6,089 bases of DNA from an uncultured Erysipelotrichaceae bacterium (GCA_937874965.1 CALNCD010000267.1:1-6089); one strand, 5' to 3'; counted from the stretch's first letter, positions 1-5,616 are shown. Made by a program: numbers and translations. The notes: generated from the sequence alone by a model not told the origin.

Positions 1-1633
1 GTTACGCGGATTGCATGGAAACTATTGCCTATATACGAACGAGATGCTTAATATCGGGGACCTAGTAGAAATGAGTGGAACGGTAAGTGATCCGCACTTC
101 TACACATCAAACCGGACAATAGGGTGTATTGATCCTTCCCGTATGAATGTCAGCGGTACTCGCAACACTTTGGAAATACACTTTCGAAAACGTATAAAAG
201 AACTGAATATCCCAATGGTCAAACTCTTTATCTTTGGGGGAAAAGAAGGTTTCAGGTTCAGTTCATACTTTCAGATATTGAATGCAATGTCGATTCAAAT
301 CAGTGGTAGTCTCATTATTCTTGAATTGATCTTTCAGAAGTTCCTGTACAAACCAGCCGTTCGGGTGATCCAAGGAATCTCGCTTCTTCTTATGCTGGTT
401 ATCTTCGGACCGTTATTCGGTCTATTCCGTTATTTTGTTTCAACTATGCTGAACTATACGAGTTGGCATAAAAATGATAAATTTGCTGTCTTGATTCTTT
501 CAATGATCTTCTATGCACCTAATTCAATTGGAAGCGTTGAATTCTTACTTCCAGTCGGTTTTCGGATAATTCACATCATATACGATACTCAAGCCGCATG
601 GATAATACAAACAATGCTTTCAGCGGTTTTGCGCTATTCTCTGAATTTGTTTCTGATTTTTCTCTATAAACCAATCCGTTATGTCAGCGGTCTCATTACT
701 TTGATGATTCTTGTTGGTATCAAATCAAGTGCTATTCTTCTATTCACTCACCGCTGTTTAGTGTATCTCGAAGCTGTTTTTATATTTATTCAAGGGCATG
801 AGATGTCATTGCCTATTCTCTTTCCCTTCAGTATGCTATGCATCACCGCTCTGCTTATCCGATCTTCTCAAAGAATGCTCAATATCGTCATTGTCTCCCT
901 ATTGATTCTAGCAAACATTTCTTTTCAGATTAACTTTCCATATGTCCAGGTGTCATTTATCAATGTCGGGCAAGGCGACAGTATCCTGGTTCGTACAAAC
1001 ACGGAGACACTATTGATTGATACAGGAAAAAGAAATGCTTATTATGCACTATACAAAACATTGAAGGAAAATCATATTGATACGATTGATTATCTTATTA
1101 TTACTCATCCTGATAATGACCATAACGGAAATGTCGACGTGATCAAACAAGATTTTAACGTCACCAATTTCATTGACAGCAAAACTATTGATTTAGACAC
1201 GGAAGATATTGTATTACATGGATTACTGGATGAATACGTCGGTGCAGATGATAATGCAAACAGCCGCGTTTTCTATTTAAGCATTTCTGGCATCTCATTT
1301 TTGCTGACTGCGGATATCACTCAAATTGAAGAAATGCGGCTAATGACATTGTACCCAAACCTGAAAATAGACGTCCTCAAACTTGCACATCATGGATCCA
1401 AGACCGCATCTTCGCTATCATTTCTTAAATCAATACAGCCGCGATACGCAATTGTCAGTGCTCAGCACTCTGTTTATGGTCACCCTCACTCAATCGTTCT
1501 GGCAAATCTCGCAAAAGTTCAGGCAACTGTACTGAACACCGAAACTTCAGGAACAATTACTTTTATTTTTTCAAATATCACGCATTTTATCATTACCAAT
1601 GAACGCGAATTTGCTATAATTAACCAGAGGTGA
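1..1633 (+). CDS. comEC: ComEC/Rec2 family DNA-uptake channel protein, 5' truncated by the window edge
   Basis: ComEC forms the inner-membrane channel that takes single-stranded DNA into the cell during natural transformation. The frame is open to the first bases, so the true start lies upstream; the TTG at base 11 is only the first possible in-window start. About 540 residues are visible. In order: the end of the N-terminal OB-like domain (IGDLVEMSGTV), a hydrophobic competence domain with several membrane segments (about bases 270-930), and a C-terminal metallo-beta-lactamase-like domain. The last is well preserved: NVGQGD (962-979), IDTGK (from 1016), the metal motif HPDNDH (1106-1123), LTAD (about 1304-1315) and AHHGS (from 1385). 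The membrane domain is far more divergent: the usual SGLHV motif appears replaced by MSIQIS near base 290. The stop TGA lies inside the holA Shine-Dalgarno region, so the two genes are probably coupled. The family call is firm; working competence cannot be inferred. Confidence 0.93.
   Translation, partial: LRGLHGNYCLYTNEMLNIGDLVEMSGTVSDPHFYTSNRTIGCIDPSRMNVSGTRNTLEIHFRKRIKELNIPMVKLFIFGGKEGFRFSSYFQILNAMSIQISGSLIILELIFQKFLYKPAVRVIQGISLLLMLVIFGPLFGLFRYFVSTMLNYTSWHKNDKFAVLILSMIFYAPNSIGSVEFLLPVGFRIIHIIYDTQAAWIIQTMLSAVLRYSLNLFLIFLYKPIRYVSGLITLMILVGIKSSAILLFTHRCLVYLEAVFIFIQGHEMSLPILFPFSMLCITALLIRSSQRMLNIVIVSLLILANISFQINFPYVQVSFINVGQGDSILVRTNTETLLIDTGKRNAYYALYKTLKENHIDTIDYLIITHPDNDHNGNVDVIKQDFNVTNFIDSKTIDLDTEDIVLHGLLDEYVGADDNANSRVFYLSISGISFLLTADITQIEEMRLMTLYPNLKIDVLKLAHHGSKTASSLSFLKSIQPRYAIVSAQHSVYGHPHSIVLANLAKVQATVLNTETSGTITFIFSNITHFIITNEREFAIINQR
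1593..1620 (+). promoter_or_regulatory. Candidate holA promoter inside the comEC 3' end
   Basis: A perfect TATAAT at 1615-1620 is preceded by TGC (1612-1614), giving an extended -10 element. A weak -35, TTACCA (1593-1598, 4 of 6 matches), lies 16 bases upstream. The -10 ends 18 bases before the holA ATG, so the predicted transcript would begin about 11-13 bases before the start codon, at the Shine-Dalgarno sequence. The element is inside comEC coding sequence (codons Ala-Ile-Ile-Asn), so it could be chance in AT-rich DNA. If real it would give holA and sdaA expression independent of comEC. Confidence 0.45.
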
Positions 1634-1635
1634 GG
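1626..1635 (+). promoter_or_regulatory. Ribosome binding site fixing the holA start at ATG 1639
   Basis: AGAGGTGAGG is a near-perfect anti-Shine-Dalgarno complement, ending a few bases before ATG 1639. An in-frame GTG at 1630 lies inside this site and would have no ribosome binding site of its own, so the ATG is preferred. The comEC stop codon TGA (1631-1633) is embedded in the site. Confidence 0.8.
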
Positions 1636-1638
1636 ATT

Positions 1639-2586
1639 ATGATTCATATTTTGATTGGGGATGAATATTATCTGATAAAAAAATCAATCGATGAAATTCT
1701 TGCCCAGCTCAACCAGCGGAGCAATGATTTTGAACTTTTTAACTTCAATGAAAATGATCGGGATTATTCATTTGAAGAAGTCCTTGAATGCCTGAATACT
1801 CCTTCATTGTTTAGCTCAATAAAGGTCATTGTTTTGAATAACTTCCAGGGACTGACACAAAAATCATCATTGAAGCCTGATGAACTAAAGACACTTGGTC
1901 TGATTTTGGCTGATCCGACATCGAATGTCATTATTCTGCAAGTCAATACTGCTCTTGATCAGCGCAAAGCTCTAACCAAGCAGCTTCAACAAAATGCCAA
2001 GATTCATGATTTACGTAAGAAGTATAATTTTGATGATCTGTTTAGTTCTTTGATAAAGGATAATCAGCTGGAACTTGATCGAGAAACACAGCATTATCTG
2101 AAGGAACGTGTTAGCAAGAATATCGATACGATGGAACATGAACTTGAAAAACTGTCGTTATATAACACATCAATCTCGCGAGAGGATATCGATGCTCTCG
2201 TAAGCTTGAACTTCGACGACCGGTTGAATGAACTTTCTGAAGCAATTATGAATAAGAAAATTAAATTGACCTGGTCTATTTATTTTGAATTGATGCAGTT
2301 GCGTTTTGATCAATTTCAACTCATTGCCTACATCGCTGCGAATCTGCGCAGTATCTATCAATTCAACGTCTTGGTTAAGCAGGGATACTCGATGGATGAA
2401 ATTTCTGAACTGACAGGAATTTCAACAAAACAAGCTTATTTCTTCAATAACAATCGTCGTGTGTTTGACACCGGACGACTTCTCGGTCTTCTTAATCAGC
2501 TTTCAGATCTTGACCAGAGAAGTAAAACCGGACAGATCGATAAACGGCTTGGCTTTGAATTATTTCTCTTAAAGGCGGTGTCATAA
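1639..2586 (+). CDS. holA: DNA polymerase III subunit delta (HolA)
   Basis: HolA is the delta subunit of the clamp loader. It opens the beta sliding clamp and, with delta prime and the tau/gamma ATPase, loads it onto primed DNA. The 315-residue product has the expected length. The N-terminus MIHILIGDEYYLI matches the delta signature (G-D-E-x-Y-L after a short beta strand). It is followed by the Rossmann-like region without a Walker A motif, as expected for delta, then a helical middle (LKERVSKNIDTMEHELEKLSLY, about residues 150-170) and the C-terminal helical collar domain, ending in a KTGQIDKRLGFELFLLK-type segment. The position directly after comEC is the standard Firmicute arrangement. The stop TAA shares its last A with the next ATG (TAATG), indicating translational coupling to sdaA. 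No truncation or frameshift is seen. Confidence 0.93.
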   Translation: MIHILIGDEYYLIKKSIDEILAQLNQRSNDFELFNFNENDRDYSFEEVLECLNTPSLFSSIKVIVLNNFQGLTQKSSLKPDELKTLGLILADPTSNVIILQVNTALDQRKALTKQLQQNAKIHDLRKKYNFDDLFSSLIKDNQLELDRETQHYLKERVSKNIDTMEHELEKLSLYNTSISREDIDALVSLNFDDRLNELSEAIMNKKIKLTWSIYFELMQLRFDQFQLIAYIAANLRSIYQFNVLVKQGYSMDEISELTGISTKQAYFFNNNRRVFDTGRLLGLLNQLSDLDQRSKTGQIDKRLGFELFLLKAVS

Positions 2587-3788
2587 TGGAATCATTAAAA
2601 GAACTCTATAAATTTGGCCCTGGTCCATCCAGTTCACATACCATTGCTCCTATGCGGGCTTTACACCTTTTTCTGGCAAAATTCCCGATGTCCAAATCTC
2701 TGACCATTAATCTGTATGGCTCACTTTCATTGACAGGCAAAGGGCATTTTACCGATGTTATCTTGATTGAGTCATCACCTATTCCATGTTCAGTTCACTT
2801 CAAACTTGAATGGGACTATGACTATCCAAATGGTTTGACCATAACGAATGAAGCGGATGACCAATGGGTTGTCTACTCCTTAGGGGGAGGAAGCATTCAA
2901 ATCCTCAATGAAAATTTTGATTTTCAAAAACCGATTTATCCAGAATCAAGTTTTGAAGAAATTGTAGAATTTTGCAACCGCAAGAAATTTTCATTAATTG
3001 ATTATGTTCTGTTTTACGAACCTTATATTCGTGATTATTTAGCGATAATCCTGGAAGAAATGATGGATTCAGTTCGGCATGGTTTAGAAGTGGAGGGCAT
3101 TTTGCCTGGCCCTTTAAAGGTTACTCGTATAGCTAAAGAACTTTATCGGAAGGCGAATACTTATGAGGTCGTAAGTGAGCGCGAGAAGCTTTGTCTTTCT
3201 GCTTACGCCTATGCCGTCATGGAAGAGAATGCAAGTATGCACACAGTTGTAACTGCACCGACCTGTGGCTCAAGTGGTGTATTGGCGGGTGTCATTTATT
3301 TTTTAAAGGAACATCGGAATATTCTGAATGATCAGCTCATTGATGCATTAATTGTAGGTGGTATTTTCGGCAATCTAGTCAAACAGAATGCAACGATATC
3401 GGGAGCGCAAGGGGGATGTCAGGCTGAGATCGGCGTAGGTTGTGCCATGGCTGCTGCTGCCGTTACAAGCTTATCCAGCCATTATTTTTCAATCATTGAA
3501 TACGCAGCTGAAATCGGAATTGAGCATCATCTTGGTCTCACGTGCGATCCAGTCGGAGGATATGTCATCATCCCGTGCATCGAACGAAATGCCGTGGCCG
3601 CTCAAAGAGCACTGGATGCCTCGTTTATGGCGATCAATATAGGATCAATCCGTCAGAATCGCATATCTTTCGATATGGTCGTTTCCACGATGAATGAAAC
3701 AGGTGAAAAAATCGCGGTTGAACTAAAAGAGACCTCACTGGGAGGTCTCGCATCAATCTATAAGTTTGATGAAGATACTAAGCGTTAA
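2586..3788 (+). CDS. sdaA: Single-chain iron-sulfur L-serine dehydratase (L-serine ammonia-lyase)
   Basis: The enzyme deaminates L-serine to pyruvate and ammonia with an oxygen-sensitive 4Fe-4S cluster in the cytoplasm. The 400-residue chain carries both halves of the family: the beta-type domain at the N-terminus, with the signature GPGPSSSHT (residues 11-19), and the catalytic alpha domain, with TAPTCGSSG (about 215-223), NATISGAQGGCQAE, LGLTCDPVGG and PCIERNA. Candidate cluster cysteines are C278, C320 and C331. Their spacing of 42 and 11 residues equals, as I recall, that of the three internal ligands in the Legionella enzyme. No cysteine follows C331, so the C-terminal cysteine ligand described for that enzyme is absent. 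The chain is shorter than the E. coli SdaA (about 454). The start overlaps the holA stop by one base, with a good ribosome binding site, AAAGGCGGTG (2571-2580). The conserved C-terminal ETSLGGLA (residues 382-389) coincides with the rpsT terminator hairpin. A serine-specific activity is inferred from family membership. Confidence 0.9.
   Translation: MESLKELYKFGPGPSSSHTIAPMRALHLFLAKFPMSKSLTINLYGSLSLTGKGHFTDVILIESSPIPCSVHFKLEWDYDYPNGLTITNEADDQWVVYSLGGGSIQILNENFDFQKPIYPESSFEEIVEFCNRKKFSLIDYVLFYEPYIRDYLAIILEEMMDSVRHGLEVEGILPGPLKVTRIAKELYRKANTYEVVSEREKLCLSAYAYAVMEENASMHTVVTAPTCGSSGVLAGVIYFLKEHRNILNDQLIDALIVGGIFGNLVKQNATISGAQGGCQAEIGVGCAMAAAAVTSLSSHYFSIIEYAAEIGIEHHLGLTCDPVGGYVIIPCIERNAVAAQRALDASFMAINIGSIRQNRISFDMVVSTMNETGEKIAVELKETSLGGLASIYKFDEDTKR
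3721..3749 (-). terminator. Rho-independent terminator of rpsT, inside the sdaA coding sequence
   Basis: A perfect 8-bp inverted repeat, GAGACCTC (3729-3736) and GAGGTCTC (3742-3749), encloses a 5-base loop. Read on the - strand it is followed at once by TTTTAGTT (3728-3721), the classic hairpin plus U-tract. The rpsT stop codon ends 28 bases before the hairpin. On the + strand the hairpin has no T-run after it, so termination should act only on rpsT transcripts. The bases encode Glu-Thr-Ser-Leu-Gly-Gly-Leu of sdaA (residues 382-388), so one stretch serves two roles. Confidence 0.78.
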
Positions 3789-4044
3789 TGGAATTAACAG
3801 CTTTAGCGAGTCTTGATTTTTGACGGTTTGCGTAATTCTTATGATGAATTCCACTGGTCACGCTCTTGTCAAGAAGTTCAGTAGCAAGTGAGAATTGAGC
3901 GACTGCTTTTTCCTTATCGCTTGCTTCAACAGCTGTACGTACACTTTTTATCGCTGATTTCAAACGTGATTTTTCTTGGACGTTTGCCAAAGTACTCTTC
4001 GCATTAGTTCTAACTCGTTTTTCCTGATTTTTAATCTGTGGCAT
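3778..4044 (-). CDS. rpsT: Small ribosomal subunit protein bS20
   Basis: S20 is a primary 16S rRNA-binding protein of the 30S subunit. The 88-residue product has the family's usual length, a strongly basic composition and the expected all-helical pattern. It starts MPQIKNQEKRVRTN and contains the conserved segment SGIHHKNYANRQKSRLAKAVN near the C-terminus. The start ATG (4044-4042) has an excellent Shine-Dalgarno, AAGGAGGT (4058-4051), six bases upstream. The gene stands alone on the - strand, with its own promoter and a predicted leader of about 24 bases, too short for a structured regulatory RNA. Its 3' end overlaps the convergent sdaA by 11 bases (3778-3788), and its terminator lies inside sdaA. 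The inverted rpsT downstream of comEC-holA is a conserved Firmicute arrangement. Confidence 0.96.
   Translation of the reverse strand: MPQIKNQEKRVRTNAKSTLANVQEKSRLKSAIKSVRTAVEASDKEKAVAQFSLATELLDKSVTSGIHHKNYANRQKSRLAKAVNSINA
3780..3803. other. Hairpin spanning the sdaA stop codon and the last rpsT codons
   Basis: Bases 3780-3789 (AAGCGTTAAT) can pair with 3793-3803 (ATTAACAGCTT) around a GGA loop: 10 base pairs with one bulged A (3799). The sdaA stop (3786-3788) lies in the stem, and the rpsT stop codon (3780-3778 on the - strand) overlaps the stem's base. On the + strand it is followed only by a short T-run, so it is a poor intrinsic terminator. It might stabilise or attenuate either 3' end, or be chance in AT-rich DNA. 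Confidence 0.35.
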
Positions 4045-4074
4045 GAATACACCTCCTTGCTTATTTCCTTTGTG

Positions 4075-4103
4075 ATTATATCAAATACTCTCGGTAATTG
4101 CAA
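4075..4103 (-). promoter_or_regulatory. rpsT promoter
   Basis: On the - strand, TTGCAA (4103-4098) is followed after exactly 17 bases by a perfect TATAAT (4080-4075), a good sigma-A-type promoter. Transcription would start near base 4068, about 24 bases before the rpsT ATG and just upstream of its ribosome binding site. Confidence 0.75.
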
Positions 4104-4136
4104 TGAAATATGATTTTATGACAAATTTCAATTGTA
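4099..4136. repeat. Imperfect dyad between the divergent rpsT and fmt promoters
   Basis: CAATGAAAT (4101-4109) can pair with ATTTCAATTG (4125-4134) with one bulged base, and the outer bases 4099-4100 and 4135-4136 extend the symmetry with one wobble. The left arm overlaps the rpsT -35 element and the right arm lies close to where a -35 for fmt would be. It is a possible operator for joint control of both genes. The DNA is AT-rich, so chance symmetry is likely enough to keep this tentative. Confidence 0.25.
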
Positions 4137-4156
4137 CTCGAAAATAAGGGGACCTA

Positions 4157-4165
4157 TGGTATAAT
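4157..4165 (+). promoter_or_regulatory. fmt promoter (extended -10)
   Basis: TGG followed by a perfect TATAAT (4160-4165) forms an extended -10 element. No good -35 is present at 16-18 bases (CTCGAA at 4137-4142 is poor), which extended -10 promoters tolerate. The -10 ends 17 bases before the fmt ATG, so the predicted leader is only about 10-12 bases. This promoter would drive fmt, the ECF S gene and probably lepA. Confidence 0.7.
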
Positions 4166-4168
4166 AGA

Positions 4169-4178
4169 AAGCGGTGAT
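4169..4178 (+). promoter_or_regulatory. Ribosome binding site fixing the fmt start at ATG 4183
   Basis: AAGCGGTGAT differs at few positions from the full anti-Shine-Dalgarno complement and ends four bases before ATG 4183. The in-frame GTG at 4174 lies inside this site and near the predicted transcription start, so it is not a credible start. Starting at 4183 also puts the catalytic residues at the same numbers as in E. coli Fmt. Confidence 0.75.
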
Positions 4179-4182
4179 AAAT

Positions 4183-5115
4183 ATGACGAACAATTCTATC
4201 CTTTTCATGGGAACATCAACTTTCTCATGTACTATCCTACAGATGCTTGCCGATACTGGGTACAATGTTATTGGGGTTGTTTCCCAACCTGACAAACCAG
4301 TTGGGAGAAAACGTGTTTTACAGATGACGCCTGTAAAAGAACTGGCAACTTCTCTTGGTATACCGGTCTACCAGCCGATTTCATTAAAAAATGATGCATC
4401 ACTGTTGGATGGTGTTAATTTTGACATTATCATCACCTGTGCCTATGGACAGATTATTCCCAAATCACTTTTAGCAAAACCACGGCTGGGCTGCATCAAT
4501 GTTCATGCATCATTGCTGCCAAAGTACCGTGGCGGGGCTCCGATTCAGTATGCCATTCTAAAAGGGGAAGCCGAAAGCGGAATATCCATCATGAAAACAG
4601 TTTTCAAAATGGATGCTGGTCCTGTTTATCGGCAGGTTACTGTCGATATTAATGATTCAGATACCTATTCAATCTTGCATGATCGTCTTGCGATTGCGGG
4701 GGCAAAGCTACTCAATGCGTCTTTGCCGGCAATTTTCAATGAAACCGCTGTTTTTATAGATCAGGATGAATCTCAAGTCAGTTTTGCATGGAATATAACA
4801 AAAGAAGATGAACATATCCATTTCAATCAAGAAGTTAAAACAGTCTATAATCAGATCAGAGCATTATTGGATAAACCTGCTGGCTTCTTTCTTGTTTCAT
4901 CCAAGAAAATAAAAATTCACGAAGCAACTTATGAGAGATGCGAAACTTTGCAGCCTGGCCAAGTTCTCGGACTGGATAATCATCAGATAGTGATTGCGGC
5001 AAATAATGGGGTTATACGAATTTCCCGCATTCAAATGGAAGGCAAATCAGTTACCGATGCTGCTTCATTCTGGTCAGGGTATCACACGTTTATGGAGAAT
5101 AAAATATGCGATTAA
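4183..5115 (+). CDS. fmt: Methionyl-tRNA formyltransferase
   Basis: Fmt transfers the formyl group of 10-formyltetrahydrofolate to the amino group of initiator Met-tRNA, preparing it for IF2-dependent initiation. The 310-residue product has the usual length. The N-terminal hydrolase-like domain carries the catalytic triad N106, H108 and D144, in NVHASLLPKYRGGAPIQ and KMDAGPVY, with the same numbering as E. coli Fmt. The basic tRNA-contact loop is present as DKPVGRKR (R42). The C-terminal OB-like domain begins near residue 205 (FAWNITKEDEHI) and is more divergent: the usual PGA(Y/F) region reads KPAGFF, and the N-terminal GTPEFA motif reads GTSTFS. The gene has its own promoter and is not next to def (peptide deformylase) here, as it often is elsewhere. 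Its last 10 bases overlap the downstream ECF S gene. Confidence 0.95.
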   Translation: MTNNSILFMGTSTFSCTILQMLADTGYNVIGVVSQPDKPVGRKRVLQMTPVKELATSLGIPVYQPISLKNDASLLDGVNFDIIITCAYGQIIPKSLLAKPRLGCINVHASLLPKYRGGAPIQYAILKGEAESGISIMKTVFKMDAGPVYRQVTVDINDSDTYSILHDRLAIAGAKLLNASLPAIFNETAVFIDQDESQVSFAWNITKEDEHIHFNQEVKTVYNQIRALLDKPAGFFLVSSKKIKIHEATYERCETLQPGQVLGLDNHQIVIAANNGVIRISRIQMEGKSVTDAASFWSGYHTFMENKICD

Positions 5116-5603
5116 AAACGAAAGAAATAGTATTTACAGCCGTATTTATAGCTGTCGTTATGGTGACCACAACATTTACAAGTATACCGATCACTGGGAA
5201 AGGATACTTAAATGCTGGCGATGTCGTCGTAATGGGACTTGCGACAATCACTCCGCTCCCGATTGCCATGGTAGTCGGAGGGATAGGCAGTGCATTGGCA
5301 GATGCAGCAGTACCGGGGGCTCAGATCTACATTCTAGGAACGTTAGTGATTAAGATGATTGAAGCAGCGACCGCACATCTCTTATACCGTCATTTACCAA
5401 AACCTTTCAACCAGTTTGTGCCATTCATTTTGGGAGCAACCTTGATGGTGATCCTCTATGGATTCTATGAGTATATTCTTACTGGAAATTTAAATTCAAT
5501 TCTTTACACCATGGTTCTCAATATTCCCCAAGGATTGTTTGGAGCCGCATTAGCAATCGTACTAACACCGATTTTGCAGAAGATAAAACGGTACGTTATT
5601 TAG
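5106..5603 (+). CDS. ECF transporter S component, substrate unknown
   Basis: S components are small membrane proteins that bind a vitamin or precursor and join a shared energy-coupling module (EcfA, EcfA', EcfT) for ATP-driven uptake. The 165-residue product is almost entirely hydrophobic, with about five or six predicted membrane segments (roughly residues 8-30, 38-62, 72-93, 104-124 and 132-158). The first helix carries an AxxxA pattern (A12, A16), typical of the face that docks on EcfT. The segment YLNAGDVVVMGLATITPLP, then GGIGSALADA and later VIKMIEA, resembles the family first named for riboflavin transport (Pfam ECF-ribofla_trS), whose members vary in substrate. Neighbours do not reveal the substrate, and no A/A'/T genes are in the window. 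The ATG overlaps the fmt stop by 10 bases and is preceded by GGAGA (5094-5098); lepA follows after 13 bases, so it is co-transcribed. Confidence 0.82.
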   Translation: MRLKTKEIVFTAVFIAVVMVTTTFTSIPITGKGYLNAGDVVVMGLATITPLPIAMVVGGIGSALADAAVPGAQIYILGTLVIKMIEAATAHLLYRHLPKPFNQFVPFILGATLMVILYGFYEYILTGNLNSILYTMVLNIPQGLFGAALAIVLTPILQKIKRYVI

Positions 5604-5612
5604 GAAGAGGTT
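5602..5612 (+). promoter_or_regulatory. Ribosome binding site supporting a TTG start for lepA
   Basis: AGGAAGAGGTT, with core AAGAGG at 5605-5610, lies six bases before TTG 5617. No ATG or GTG is placed suitably before the conserved GTPase N-terminus, and translating from the TTG gives the expected short leader before KIRNFSIIAHIDHGKST. Confidence 0.75.
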
Positions 5613-5616
5613 AAGC

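Noticed and set aside
1764..1946. 60-codon open frame on the - strand inside holA
   Set aside because: Lies wholly within a well-supported gene, has no recognisable domain, and no ribosome binding site or promoter was evident.
2170..2361. 63-codon open frame on the - strand inside holA
   Set aside because: A shadow of holA coding sequence with no family resemblance.
3442..3642. 66-codon open frame on the + strand inside sdaA
   Set aside because: Overlaps the conserved cysteine-rich catalytic region of sdaA in another frame; its sequence has no protein-like features.
3729..3749. Terminator acting on the + strand for sdaA
   Set aside because: On the + strand the hairpin lies upstream of the stop codon, is translated, and is followed by GCATCAATC rather than a T-run.
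3934..3943. Palindrome TGTACGTACA followed by CTTTTTA as a + strand terminator
   Set aside because: With a four-base loop the stem is only three base pairs, too weak; it is rpsT coding sequence.
4045..4182. Possible S20 autoregulatory leader RNA or riboswitch in the intergenic region
   Set aside because: The predicted leaders are about 24 bases (rpsT) and about 10-12 bases (fmt), too short for a structured RNA, and no known riboswitch core was seen.
5101..5115. Frameshift fusing fmt to the ECF S gene
   Set aside because: The overlap is a normal stop/start overlap with a GGAGA ribosome binding site for the second gene, and both proteins are complete.
4994..5353. 119-codon open frame across the fmt/ECF S junction
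   Set aside because: Out of frame with both real genes and rich in Arg, Cys and Ser, as expected from an alternate-frame shadow.
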